A DNA stretch of 64,000 nt from Skeletonema tropicum (lineage: Eukaryota; Bacillariophyta; Thalassiosirophyceae; Thalassiosirales; Thalassiosiraceae), in contig CM074127.1 in the NCBI GenBank assembly GCA_037178625.1, positions 4,340,001 through 4,404,000 of the forward strand. Direction: 5' to 3'. A model generated the notes under the pieces. It made no database searches, was not told where the DNA came from, and worked only from the letters and a program-made list of their open reading frames with translations. The position numbers were made by a program, and so were the translations under genes. Shown here piece after piece: positions 33,530-43,988 of this stretch; positions within the stretch are counted from its first letter, which is position 1, and every line of letters starts with the position of its first letter.

Positions 33530-34708
33530 TTAGAGCTTTGCACTACCAATTGCATTCAAATCCAACTCTTTATCTCCTAAGGGCTCAAAATGGGACTGGA
33601 CAATTTCATCTGTTACCTCCTCTAAAGAAGCTGGTGACCATTTTGGTTGCCCGTCTTTGTCTACAAGTGCCGCTCTAATACCCTCGTAGAAATCGCTGCC
33701 CTCTCTCATGAATGCTTGCGACATTCTGTATTCCATCTGTAGAGCTTCGCCTACACTTGAGACTTTTGCTCCTCTTTTCAACCCTTCTAATGTGACCTTG
33801 AGACTCGTTGGTGACATTTGATTCAATGTTTTTAATGTTGATTGCCCGAACTCAGAGTCTTCGCCCATGGACTCGAGCGCATCAATGATCTCCTCCATCG
33901 TGTCCTTTCCATCAAAGGCGTAATCGATATCAGCTCTATTCTGTGATAAGAACGACGACTTTGTGTCAACGTTTTGGTCATGAAATGACATCAACACCCC
34001 AGCTACACAGTCACTATTTGGGTCATCAGCAGAAGCTCTTGTCGTCGACTCTGCCAAAGCACTCTTTAGATCATCCAAATTTTCCGACTTGACGTAGTGA
34101 GTTGCAATTCCTGCATATATCAAATCTTCTGCTGCCAACCTACTGCCGGTAAGTGCAAGATAATTTCCTACACCGCCCACTAATCCTGATGTCCATTGGC
34201 TGTAAAGTTTTAGACGCGGTATCCACCAAGTGCCACCAACGTCAGGAAATAAACCAATCTTTGTCTCTGGCATGGCAAACATCGTCCGTTCGGTGGCAAC
34301 TCTATATTTCCCGTGAACAGAAAGGCCGACACCACCTCCCATTACAACACCATCCCAAATCGACACTTGCGGCAAATGCGGTGCCTGTGTAGCAATCATA
34401 TGATTGAGCTGGTACTCTTCTCGGAAGAAGTCTGCTGTGAGAGACTTGTCTTCTTTGCCAATACCTGCAAGATATACTTTCTTCACATCACCACCCGCAC
34501 AGAACGCTGGTTTCGTTTTGCCATTTTTCTCGTATGGTGCTCCTACCATCAAAGTTGCTCGAACTCCTGTCTTTTGCCACTGCTTCAGAATTGGTGTCAT
34601 GGAGCGTATCATCTCCAATGTCAAGGCATTTAAGCTTGATGGGTTATTCAGTTGGAGGATACCAAGATTGGAAGAGAGCGACGGAAGGAATTGCAATGTA
34701 GTAGACAT
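33530..34708 (-). CDS. HIBCH: 3-hydroxyisobutyryl-CoA hydrolase-like protein
   Basis: The crotonase-fold HIBCH subfamily is indicated by LNNPSSLNALTLEMIRSM, KPAFCAGGDVKKVYLAG, SIWDGVVMGGGVGLSVHGKYRVATE (with the catalytic Glu in RVATE-region), MPETKIGLFPDVGGTWWIPRL and the C-terminal EYRMSQAFMREGSDFYEGIRAALVDKDGQPKW. The enzyme hydrolyses 3-hydroxyisobutyryl-CoA in valine breakdown, normally in mitochondria. No clear presequence is visible (start STTLQFLPSLSSNLG), so location is open. Frame is intact over 392 codons. It shares a 243-bp divergent intergenic region with the THUMP methyltransferase gene. Confidence 0.9.
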   Translation of the reverse strand: MSTTLQFLPSLSSNLGILQLNNPSSLNALTLEMIRSMTPILKQWQKTGVRATLMVGAPYEKNGKTKPAFCAGGDVKKVYLAGIGKEDKSLTADFFREEYQLNHMIATQAPHLPQVSIWDGVVMGGGVGLSVHGKYRVATERTMFAMPETKIGLFPDVGGTWWIPRLKLYSQWTSGLVGGVGNYLALTGSRLAAEDLIYAGIATHYVKSENLDDLKSALAESTTRASADDPNSDCVAGVLMSFHDQNVDTKSSFLSQNRADIDYAFDGKDTMEEIIDALESMGEDSEFGQSTLKTLNQMSPTSLKVTLEGLKRGAKVSSVGEALQMEYRMSQAFMREGSDFYEGIRAALVDKDGQPKWSPASLEEVTDEIVQSHFEPLGDKELDLNAIGSAKL

Positions 34709-34951
34709 CTTACTTTCTGGTTGTAGATGTAGACACTTGATCGTAGTGAGAGAGATTTTATAATGCGGTGCGTGATGGTGGTAGTGTCGAAGAACCTGGA
34801 CGGCACGGCGCCATTTTCAACACAGGGGCGCCATTTTGATATGGAGGTCCATCGTGCGAAAGCAAGGTAAATGAAGTAGGGATTGGATGAGCTGCCTCCT
34901 CCATCATCTAAGCACCATAGCCAAGCTGCAGCAGGCAAGTAGCACAACCGA

Positions 34952-36736
34952 ATGATGGCTCCGTCCTATATTCATCGCTACGTGGGATTATTAAGTGTTT
35001 TCGTGGCCAAAGGAGGAAATGCACTGTTGTGCTGTCGAACGACACCTCTTCATCGCCTATCCATCAACACTAACTGCTGCAGGTCATGATGATTGGTACA
35101 TAGATGATGATGATTATGACGTAAGCAATGGAAGCAATAAACATTCAGATCTTCCAAAAGATGGATCATACGCCAAATCCGATAGGGACTTTACCTACGA
35201 CAGCGTTGACAATGAACTTTTAAATGTTTCAACAGAGAGCTCGCCCATCAATAATCCCGACGAGGATATTCGATTTTACTTTGCGACTTGCATACCTGGC
35301 CTGCACGAGGTTTTAGCAAATGAATTGATCAGTTTTGGGGCTTCAAATGTAGAAACCCAAGGGTCAAGTGGTGTACGTTTTGAAGGAAGTCCAAAAGTTG
35401 GGTTGAAAACAATTCTCTGGTGTAGAACAGCTCACAGGGATTATGGAACTGATTGCATCTTCAACAGACTGGCGGCTATGACTATGAAAGTGACTACAGC
35501 GAAGGTATTAGAACAAGCAATGACCTATATCAATTTTGTAAGTCTGCTATTCACACTCCAAGTCTGCTTGGTGATGGCTCTGGTGGACTTCTTACATTGT
35601 CATGTTAGCACCACAGTACGCTTCCAAGGTGCCAAAGGAGCTCTGTCACTCGCATTACACTGCTTTGACAGGTGAAAAATGCTCTTGTTGATTCGGTACG
35701 AGAATTAAGAGACGACGGTGAAAGGCCTGATGTCGATGTGTACGATGCAGACGTACCTCTCGTTGCAGTCATCCGTGGGAGGCGAATTGACAATGGTAGA
35801 AGAAGAGATTGGAGGCAAAGGGAAAGAAATCATCATTACGAGGCCAATTTTCAAGCAGAAGAGGAAGAAAGCCTTGTCGCCGATGTAGATATTTATAGAT
35901 GTCTACACTCGGGTGGAAGCGCGCATCGGAGGGGTTATCGAAAGATGTCATCTGAGGATTCTGATGATGCTGTGATCCACAGAGCAGCTATGAAAGAGAG
36001 TCTCGCGGCGGGGCTGCTTCTTCAAGCTGGATGGGATAAACTAATAAATGCTGCTCGAGCTGATGGCAAGGGCGCAGTCTTGGTAGATCCAATGGCAGGA
36101 AGCGCTACACTTCCAGTAGAAGCTGCACTAATTGCTTGTGACATGGCCCCAGGATTGTCTCGAATAGCATCTTGGAGAAACGGTGACAACAGTCGAAATC
36201 CACATCGTTATCCTCCAGCAATTCGCTGGAAGAGCTTCTCAGATTTAGAAACTTGGGATGAGCTGTTGAATGAAGCAAAAAGTCGTGCTATGGAAGGAAT
36301 GAAATTTGCAGGCTCATCGATGGAAGACGGGAAGAACAACGTATCCATTTATTGCAATGAAAAAAATCCCGGCGCTGCGCAACTAGCTAGAAGTAGCATC
36401 AAGAATGCTGGCGTCACCAGAATTGTATCGCTTTCTCAAGGGGACTGTATTGATTGGGATGACCTACGCACTATTCCTTCTCGAACTATCTTTGTATCGA
36501 ATCCTCCATGGGGGGTACGTCTATCGCAGGATATTGATGATAGCTGGGTCAAGCTGAGGGAGTTCATAAGACGGGAGGCGCCTGGCTGTGAAGTATGGGT
36601 ACTGAGTGGAAACAAAGATCTCACCAAAATACTAAGAATGAAAAAGAGCAAGTCACTCACAATCAAAACTGCAGACGAAGAGTTAAGATGGCTACAGTAT
36701 CACGTGTTCAAGAAGAGAGAAGTATCATCTGTGTAA
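34952..36736 (+). CDS. THUMP-domain RNA methyltransferase (RlmL/UPF0020 type), frame-broken
   Basis: Pieces in order: a leader from ATG 34952 (APSYIHRYVGLLSVFVAKGG), acidic linker, start of THUMP (IRFYFATCIPGLHEVLANEL), DLYQFCKSAIHTPSLLGDG, STTVRFQGAK, CHSHYTALT, VKNALVDSVRELR, and an intact methyltransferase domain with SAM-binding VDPMAGSATLPVEAALIACD and motif IV NPPWGVRL. These resemble plant and bacterial RlmL-like enzymes that methylate guanosine N2 in large-subunit rRNA. Six +1 steps are needed near 35080, 35437, 35465, 35605, 35637 and 35671, all before the catalytic domain; the last 354 codons are clean. The leader suggests an organelle. Dropping one G at 35671 gives HYTALT-VKNALVD, matching the family. 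Confidence 0.78.
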
Positions 36737-36765
36737 ACGTAACTAATAAATTGCATACTTCATTT

Positions 36766-37614
36766 CTACTTCTTACGCTCCTCTCCGTCATTAAAGGTGT
36801 CCCAATTAACTTCATCATTGTGACTATGAGTGAAGCCGATCTTGCGTTCCGCGTCTACGACTGTTTTCGGACGATAAGCTAAAACATAAGTCCTCCTCTC
36901 GCGATCAGGGGCTCTGTTCCCAGCTGAACCATGAATTACAAATTCATCATGCACTGTTATGGACCCCCTCTTGCATGGAGCTAGCTTCTCAACATCTCCT
37001 TTTGATTCATCAAGTTCTATTGTCAAAGCATGCCCTTCGTCACGCGAAGAAGCAAGCGGAGCATGCTGTCGGAGCTTTCTTGGCAAACCAGACCCAGGGA
37101 CATATCGAAGGCATCCGTTCTCCTCAGTGGAATCATCAATCGCAAGAGAAAATGTACAGGTAGCCGTTTCTTCAACTCCAAGAGCCTTTGGATTGGGCCA
37201 ATACCCCATATCTTGATGCCAAGCAAACACTGCATCAGATTTTCCCGGTCGCTTGTTCAGAAATTGATCATAGTCTTTGGTCATTTCAATCTTTGGATGA
37301 AACTGTTTCACGATGACTGAGGTAAGTTTCTCGAAGATGTTGTTCTGAAAGGGCGGGTGATATCGTGTAGGCAGCATACAATTCACGATGGACCACTCTT
37401 CAAAAGGAATGCCAAATGGCTTAGACATATCACAGAAATCCTTCCCTGGCACATGGATTTCTCTGTTCATAAACTTTTCAAAAACTTCTTCGATTTCAGC
37501 TACTTCTTCCTCTGTCAACACATCGTGAAGTGTAACTAAGCCGTCCCTGTGAAACGTCTCGATTTGATCTTCGGTGAGAACGTAGGAGTCCAATGAGATG
37601 CGGCCGCTCCTCAT
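36766..37614 (-). CDS. Phytanoyl-CoA dioxygenase (PhyH) family oxygenase
   Basis: An Fe(II)/2-oxoglutarate oxygenase with the expected facial triad: WHQDMGYW (His and Asp) and VIHGSAGN (distal His), followed by RRTYVLAYRP where an Arg would bind 2-oxoglutarate. The N-terminal lead LTEDQIETFHRDGLVTLHDVLTEEEV is typical of PhyH proteins. Length 282 is usual. No targeting signal. The substrate cannot be told from sequence; the family includes phytanoyl-CoA and many secondary-metabolite hydroxylases. The stop lies 29 bp from that of the convergent methyltransferase gene. Confidence 0.88.
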   Translation of the reverse strand: MRSGRISLDSYVLTEDQIETFHRDGLVTLHDVLTEEEVAEIEEVFEKFMNREIHVPGKDFCDMSKPFGIPFEEWSIVNCMLPTRYHPPFQNNIFEKLTSVIVKQFHPKIEMTKDYDQFLNKRPGKSDAVFAWHQDMGYWPNPKALGVEETATCTFSLAIDDSTEENGCLRYVPGSGLPRKLRQHAPLASSRDEGHALTIELDESKGDVEKLAPCKRGSITVHDEFVIHGSAGNRAPDRERRTYVLAYRPKTVVDAERKIGFTHSHNDEVNWDTFNDGEERKK

Positions 37615-37964
37615 AGTCGTGGGTTCAGCAGTGGCGTAGCTGTGGTACAGATGTTGTTGCTAGCTGTCTCTCCCGGCCATGATCTGCCTTCAGAGCAGAA
37701 GACATCTTCTTTTATTGATGGCGGGAACGCAAGATTTTTCCGCGAAAAGAAGAGATGGGTATCTCCCTACCATAGTATACATCTGCATCCTATTACAGTA
37801 ACTAAAGGACTTTGGCTGGCGGCTGGCTGCGCTCTAGAGAGCTGGATTGGGAAATAGACTAACTATTGCAGCACATGTTCGTTATCAGTTACCAACTTAG
37901 ACAATGTCGCCTCTGAGAGGGCCCACCAGACGCACTTTAAATTTCTGTTACACTTCTACCAATC

Positions 37965-39281
37965 TTATTTTTCATCCTTACTGGGCGGATCAAACAACCC
38001 TGAAAGTGATGTTCCGTCAAATGATTTCTTTCGCATGTCATTGCTTGGAGCAGGAGTGACTTCTTCATTCCAGAAGTTGTTACCTAAAGGACCAATCGAG
38101 GAATGATTTTCTACGACTTTGCTACCTTGTCCGCTGCTGCTTTCAACTGTACCATCGATGTGAACCTCGTGTCTTGAAGGAGCGTCTATGATCTCATCGT
38201 AAATTGGATTGTAACAAGGATTCGATTCTCCTCCTTCTCCCATAGATTCTATAAATCTGTATTTATCTACCACCATTCTATGTCCGTTGAGGGTAGCACT
38301 GACCTCTCTACATAAACGATGTAGCTTTTCGAGTTCGACATCCTTCGAGCTGAGACAGTCCAGTGGTAAACGACATAGAGTTGTGTGTATGAAACCATCA
38401 GCAGATCCTGGCTTCCCCATCCCTGGCGTCCGCTGCAAGATTGTGTGTTGCCGTGCATCTTCTTCCGCTCTATCTCCATCTGATTTGTTGTGTTGGTACG
38501 TCAAAGGTTGTCTCCTCTGATCTGGAGATGCGGTTATGAAACATCGGACTATTTCTTCGCGTAGCCATACCATCGGATCAATGTTTGTACCATGCCTATC
38601 TACAATTATGCGGCCTTCTTCCGTCTCTCTTTCTCCCACACATCTCCACAGTGCTACTAATACCTTACCGCCGAGTAAAACTATCTTCTCCAACTCGATC
38701 TGAAAGCCGTAATGAAATTCAACAAGGAGAGTTTGCTTGAATCGGTTAGCCATCTTCTTTGTTAGCTCGTTGTTTCCAGGACGAATAGTATGCCACCACC
38801 ACGGCAGCGCTACAGTCACGTGCATATCTTCTTTTGGGACAATATTTATGTCAGGAATCCAGCAGCTACGGGAGTCTATATCGTTGGAGTGCTGAAGAGG
38901 GGCCAAAACCAATCGCCTCGCATTCGACAGTAATCTTTGAGTAGTTTTATCACACATGCAAACTATCGTTCTGTGACTCTGGTTACCTTTCTTCCAATAA
39001 GATTGTGCCCTGTTGAGCTCCTTCAGACGCAATTTCTTCAGTCGAGATGGAGGGAACACCCCAAGAACAAGAGACTTTTCATGAGCTTCTCTCATCTTCA
39101 GATAATAGCTTGTGGTTCGTCTTTTATTTGCCTCCTCCACGGTGGTCTCCGGATCGAGAATTAAGCTGCTAAAGTGATTAATGACAGAATGGGTTGTTTC
39201 TTGATCCTTTTCTTTTTCATCCTGCTCCAACCAGCGCGACCGTCTCAACCTATTCGCATACCAACCCATGCTTATTGCCAT
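37965..39281 (-). CDS. 2H phosphoesterase-like protein
   Basis: Two H-x-T motifs are visible: DMHVTVALPWWWH and GFIHTTLCRLP, separated by about 150 residues, with beta-rich sequence between (QIELEKIVLLGGKVLVALW). This is the layout of the 2H phosphoesterase superfamily (2'-5' RNA ligase, AKAP7, CPDase), which cleave cyclic phosphodiester bonds in RNA or nucleotides. The first in-frame ATG is 39281; the start MAISMGWYANRLRRSRW has a short hydrophobic part and a basic stretch. The C-terminal 120 residues look disordered. Assignment to a subfamily is not possible. It is the only gene right of 18 kb that does not alternate strand with its neighbour. Confidence 0.65.
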   Translation of the reverse strand: MAISMGWYANRLRRSRWLEQDEKEKDQETTHSVINHFSSLILDPETTVEEANKRRTTSYYLKMREAHEKSLVLGVFPPSRLKKLRLKELNRAQSYWKKGNQSHRTIVCMCDKTTQRLLSNARRLVLAPLQHSNDIDSRSCWIPDINIVPKEDMHVTVALPWWWHTIRPGNNELTKKMANRFKQTLLVEFHYGFQIELEKIVLLGGKVLVALWRCVGERETEEGRIIVDRHGTNIDPMVWLREEIVRCFITASPDQRRQPLTYQHNKSDGDRAEEDARQHTILQRTPGMGKPGSADGFIHTTLCRLPLDCLSSKDVELEKLHRLCREVSATLNGHRMVVDKYRFIESMGEGGESNPCYNPIYDEIIDAPSRHEVHIDGTVESSSGQGSKVVENHSSIGPLGNNFWNEEVTPAPSNDMRKKSFDGTSLSGLFDPPSKDEK

Positions 39282-39471
39282 CGCAAAGGATAGCGATGCC
39301 CCCACTAGACACCACTTGCCTCAGGGTACTGCCGCCAGTTACCATGCTGAAATGATGTATTGTGTATGTGTATGTTGTTGCCAATGCCAGCCATCCAGTT
39401 CACGACTAAGTATGTAAGTACTCTAGAGACTGATGTGCCGTTACTTCTTTTGTGCTGCTGCCTGCGCTGCG

Positions 39472-39861
39472 GCTTCAAGCACGGGAACCTGGGGTTGACA
39501 CGTCTTGCTGAGAGATTTGTCAAGAGCTTGCCAGGAATTTCAAGTCGTGTTTTACAAAATCTAGCGTTGAGGTGCGTTGAGGTTGATTTCTGATGGCCTG
39601 TTCCGTCAAAAACTTGCTGCCGACGCCACGGATCGGCCATCTGACACGGTGCGCCGCCAAGCAGCATGTCACTCGTGGCGGTGGCAGCAAGTTTTGACGT
39701 TGGCGCAAGTTTTTGACGGAACAGGCCATCAGAAATCAACCTCAACGCACCTCAACGCTAGATTTTTGAGAACCACGACTTGAAACTCCTGGCAAGCTCT
39801 CGACAAATCGGCTGCTAACAAAAAGCAGCCACTGTCAACCCCAGGTTCCCGTGCTTCAAGG
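39472..39861. repeat. Long inverted (fold-back) repeat
   Basis: The left arm (39472-39616, starting gcttcaagcacgggaacc and ending gttccgtcaaaaacttg) is repeated in reverse orientation at 39706-39861, with roughly 90 percent identity by eye and one internal expansion. The spacer also folds: cttgctgccgacgccacg (near 39613) against cgtggcggtggcagcaag (39674-39691). The transcript would form a hairpin about 150 bp long. It may be a fold-back transposon or a miniature inverted-repeat element. No ORF is supported here. Confidence 0.8.
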
Positions 39862-39875
39862 AAGTGCCGATTGCT

Positions 39876-39908
39876 GATGCTTGGCAGATGCTTGGCAGAT
39901 GCTTGGCT
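39876..39908. repeat. Three tandem copies of an 11-bp unit gatgcttggca
   Basis: The unit is repeated at 39876, 39887 and 39898, the last ending in ct instead of ca. The 8-bp target duplication of the adjacent hAT-like element begins inside the third copy. Confidence 0.8.
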
Positions 39909-39909
39909 C

Positions 39910-40537
39910 TAGGGTAATGGAATTTCAAAAGGGTGAAATTTCACAACTGCAACTTTCATGAAATTTACAGGGTGAAAGTTGCACCAATTTTGGCCAACAA
40001 TGAAACTTCACAAAAATTCTGGCGCGAACGAATAGTACTGGACCAACACGTAGCAAAAAAATAACCTAAGACCCATTCATTCACCAATCACCAAACGATG
40101 TGGAATCAACTGGTGCTATTTCTGGTCGCATCACGTGGTTTGAATGTTATGCAGGATCATCTGACTTCTATCGATTGGTTGCTAAGCCTCTAATGTCTAT
40201 GGGAACTGTCGGATCGATGGATTGGAGCGTAGGGCCAAACCTCTGAAGAACACCATTCTTGTGAAGGAGAGGAATAGGATGAAGGATCCAACTGGTGTTG
40301 CACTTCTTAGAGGGAAGGAAAACCTCCGTCATATCATGGATGCAAAGAAGATGCTTGAAAAGAAGCTTGCTGACAATCTCTCTTGAGAGAGTGGTGCGTT
40401 GACTGCAGAGTGCAAAGTATTACGACTATCTCAGGATGAGCTGAGTGAAATTTAATCCCTTGAAATTTCTGAAATTTCTGAAATTTCACCCTGCAATTTT
40501 CAACCCCCTCCAAAAAGGGTGAAATTCCATTACGCTA
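39910..40537. mobile_element. Non-autonomous hAT-like DNA transposon, 628 bp, with 8-bp target site duplication
   Basis: The ends TAGGGTAATGGAATTTC (left) and GAAATTCCATTACGCTA (right) are inverted repeats with one mismatch, and CTTGGCTC flanks the element on both sides (39902-39909 and 40538-40545). An 8-bp duplication with ends beginning TAGGG is typical of the hAT superfamily. Subterminal regions contain several copies of TGAAATTTC in both orientations, as expected for transposase binding sites. The interior keeps only a short coding-like remnant (about 40260-40386). No transposase is present, so movement would need one encoded elsewhere. Confidence 0.75.
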
Positions 40538-40706
40538 CTTGGCTCTTTTGTCTTCCTCCTTCTTGCTTTCTCACATCCAAAGGAATCCAAATTCCAAACC
40601 CAGTTGCTGTCACAGCGGCTGTCATAACGTCACTCTTTCGATATGTCTCTGAGCTTTTTGCTTTTTCACATATTCTTGGCGCCAAAATGCATCAAAATCT
40701 ATCAAA

Positions 40707-41609
40707 ATGATGTTGTCGCGATACATAAGTAGTAAGACAGAACCAACCAAGATGGACTGCTTTGGTGATGATTCATCATCCGACGAGGAGGAAGATGTCC
40801 TTCAAAGAGACGAAGCTTGTGGCGTTTGCTCTTTCCACAGTAATACCGAAGCATCTCTACTGATGCATGTAAGAAATACGCCAAACCTTGACGGAGCAAA
40901 CGATGTTTTGATGGCGGTTGATGCCTTTTGCATGTCGAGACATTGGATGATGCATGTAGGTCCAGACAAGGGTTCAATATTGAAACAGATTTTGAATGAC
41001 ACAATAAATGCAAAGGCATCTGCAGCTGCTAACACCAACACCACAAACTTTGTGGCTGTAGAGCTTGGCACATACTGTGGATATGCATCAATCTTGCTGG
41101 CCAATGAGTTTCGTCATGCATCAACTTCGTTAAATTGTCACTGGTACACAGCAGAAATTGAACCGTCGTATGCTGCAATTGCCAAAGAAATGATTCAGCT
41201 GAGTGGGATGGATGATGTAGTTTCCGTGCACCAAATTACTTTTGATGGGCACGACACTAACGTTGTTGAAGTGATTAGTGATGCACTGAAGACCGAAGAA
41301 TGTGCTGAAGGGAAACCAAAGATTGATTTCCTATTCATTGATCATGACAAGGACGCATACAAATCTGATCTCTGCAAGTTTGAGGCATGTGGATTGATAG
41401 GAAAAGGAACAAAAGTGGTTGCAGACAATGTCGTTTTTGCTCAAATACAAGATTACATAGAGTATGTTCAAGAGAGGCAAAAGGAAGGCATTGTGCAGAC
41501 AAAAACTATCCCTTGTCGTGTTGAATATTGTGGATTGGATGGCAACGAAACAGACGAGCAAAAGTATCAAGATGGCATAGAAGTGACAGATTATCTGCTG
41601 GATCCTTAG
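40707..41609 (+). CDS. COMT: Catechol O-methyltransferase-like protein
   Basis: A SAM-dependent O-methyltransferase with the COMT layout: WMMHVGPDKGSIL near the N-terminus, motif I VELGTYCGYASILLA, an acidic ribose-binding position (YTAEIEPSYAAIAKEM), IDFLFIDHDKDAY (metal-binding Asp) and LIGKGTKVVADNV. COMT uses Mg2+ to methylate catechols. The 45-residue N-terminal extension is acidic (DDSSSDEEEDVLQ) and then has ACGVCSFHSNTEASLL. The start could be 40707 or the Met at 40752. No signal peptide in either case. The natural substrate in a diatom is unknown. Confidence 0.82.
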   Translation: MMLSRYISSKTEPTKMDCFGDDSSSDEEEDVLQRDEACGVCSFHSNTEASLLMHVRNTPNLDGANDVLMAVDAFCMSRHWMMHVGPDKGSILKQILNDTINAKASAAANTNTTNFVAVELGTYCGYASILLANEFRHASTSLNCHWYTAEIEPSYAAIAKEMIQLSGMDDVVSVHQITFDGHDTNVVEVISDALKTEECAEGKPKIDFLFIDHDKDAYKSDLCKFEACGLIGKGTKVVADNVVFAQIQDYIEYVQERQKEGIVQTKTIPCRVEYCGLDGNETDEQKYQDGIEVTDYLLDP

Positions 41610-41657
41610 CTGGTAGATGTTCGCTATTCATGCACCTGATTACATCTTACATAGATC

Positions 41658-43658
41658 TCAAACATTTACTGATTTGCTCTTGTTGCCCATATTCTCAAGA
41701 AATTTGTCACTACCTTGTTCCAGCAACTTTTCGCTCATACCATCCACAGTCTCTTTCATTTTCAGTTGATAGGCTTCCATCTTTTCTCTCAAATCTGGGC
41801 GGCTTGCACACAGAGATCGTACAGCCAATAGCCCGGCATTCATTGCATTTCCTATTGCTACAGTGGCGACTGGAACTCCTCGTGGCATTTGAACAATGCT
41901 CAAGAGTGAGTCTTGCCCATTAAGAGTGGATGTTTTGATTGGGACACCGACAACTGGCAGAGGAGTCATGGCAGCAACCATTCCTGGCAAGTGAGCTGCT
42001 CCGCCAGCACCTGCGATAATCACCTGAAGCCCACGTCCAGCAGCAGATTTCGAGTAAGTCATTAATTTCTCAGGAGTTCGATGGGCAGAAACAATATCAA
42101 CCTCATATGGGATACCAAAGTCTCTCAAGACGTTGACTGCATCCTGCATCGTGGGCAAATCGCTTTGAGAACCCATAATGACACCAACAAGAGGAGAACT
42201 GCCAATTTTCCCATCAGATGGGAGAACATCTTCGCTGATACCTTCCTCGCCCAAAAGCTTGGCTAGCGTAGCGTCTAGCTCACCATGAGAATCGGCAGTA
42301 ATATTAATGTGACCCATTTTCCTTCCAGGTCGGTATCCTTTACCATACCAATGAACTACCGAGCGAGGCATTGACATTGCGGCATTTACGCTCTTCATCG
42401 TAGCTTCAATTCCACCAGTTGGAGCACCAAGCACATTGATCACTGGATATTAAAAAGAGAAGATTAGTTTTGAACAATCGAAAATCGAGCAAGCTAAGAC
42501 AAGCTGAAAACTTACTTGCAGATGCACCAACAATTAGATTTGTATCTCCCAAAGGCAAACCACAAACAGCCCGTAAATGATTTTCAAATTGAGAGACAGC
42601 ACATGCATCTTGTGTGTAATGACCGGTGTTGTGAGGCCTAGGCGCAACTTCATTCAAGAGGACATCCATTCCTCCACCATCATTGTGTGCCAAAAACAAT
42701 TCAACGCCAAACACTCCAGTTGCGCCATCTCCCAAAGAATCAATAGCCTTCATTGCGACAGCCTCACATCGATGACGAATGTTTGCAGGAATATTACGAG
42801 CAGGAACAAGCACTACGCGGCAGATTGAATCGGTTTGAATAGCAGTAGTCGCAGGATACGCACGAGTTTCTCCAGTTGTAGAACGAACAACCATTACCGC
42901 AACTTCGCAATGAAAGTTGATCCAACCTTCAGCATATAGAGCACCATCGAGATCATCTTCTTTCAATCCTAAGTCTGACAAAGCTTTCGAGATTGCCTCT
43001 GGTGTTGTTTCTTTGAGAACGGCATTTCCACGACCATCGTAAGCACCTTTCCTTCCTTTAAGCATTAGAGGTAGACCAAACTGTTTTGCAGCACTATGAA
43101 TGGAATCAATACTAGGAAGATTGACATATGGCGGCAATGGGATGTTGTGTGTCGAAAAGTACTCCTATCGATGCATTTGACGTAGACACAAGCATATACA
43201 TTTGATTATAAGAAACCTGTCAAATGAACTCTGATGTTGTGCATACCAAGTAACGATAGGCGCACACCACTCACCTTTTGTGCATATTTATCCTGAATAA
43301 TTCCAATAACACGGCTCGAAGGCTGAACATTTACTCCTTCCTTTTCCAACTTTGCCAATCCACCAACTCCAACATGCTCAATCTCAATTGTTACCACATC
43401 ACATCCTTTGCTCAACTCTCGCAATTTGTCGTCATCGTAAAGTGCACCCTTTACAATCCTCGCCTCCCCGTCACCACTTGCGCCTCCCACAACTTGTGCT
43501 GAAGGACAAGCTCCTCCGCCACCATCAAGAAATTTCATATCAATGTTGAGGCGTGGTGCTTCTAGTGACATCATTCTACCGAGTTGCCCACCTCCGACAC
43601 ATCCTACTCGAAATTTAAGAGGCTCGGTGGGCAGCTTCGAAGAATCTGATTCGCTCAT
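41658..43658 (-). CDS. ADE2: Phosphoribosylaminoimidazole carboxylase, PurK-PurE fusion
   Basis: Three exons (43658-43275, 43164-42516, 42442-41658; introns 110 and 73 bp with GTGAGT and GTAAGT donors) give about 605 residues. The N-terminal ATP-grasp PurK domain has [47 protein letters not shown] and [19 protein letters not shown]. The C-terminal PurE domain has [48 protein letters not shown] and [21 protein letters not shown]. The fused enzyme converts AIR to CAIR through N5-CAIR, in the order found in fungal ADE2. No targeting sequence, so probably cytosolic. It is convergent with the COMT-like gene (48-bp gap). Confidence 0.94.
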
Positions 43659-43988
43659 TGTCTGTATGAAGTTGAAAGCTGTATAGTGATTGGTTTGGGT
43701 GTGTTAGGCTGTTTCTTTTGATCAGCAACAGGATAGTATGGGCGATAGGTAGAGTGATGGAAATATGCTGAAATATGGCATGTTGCTGAAGATTTTAGTG
43801 GAGGAGATTGGTGATGGATCCCGCCAAAAAATCCTTCCTTCTCGTGATCTGCGACCTGCGACTCATCGTCGTCGGTCTGAGCCGAGGGCAAGCAATGCTG
43901 TTATCGCCATGAATAATCCGTTGGAATGTAACTATAGAACAGTTTAGTTAATATATAAAAAAACGATTCATTCAATAAGCATCGTATC

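Noticed and set aside
39305..39783. ORFs of 146 and 68 codons on opposite strands with the same first residues
   Set aside because: They arise from the two arms of the fold-back repeat, not from real proteins.
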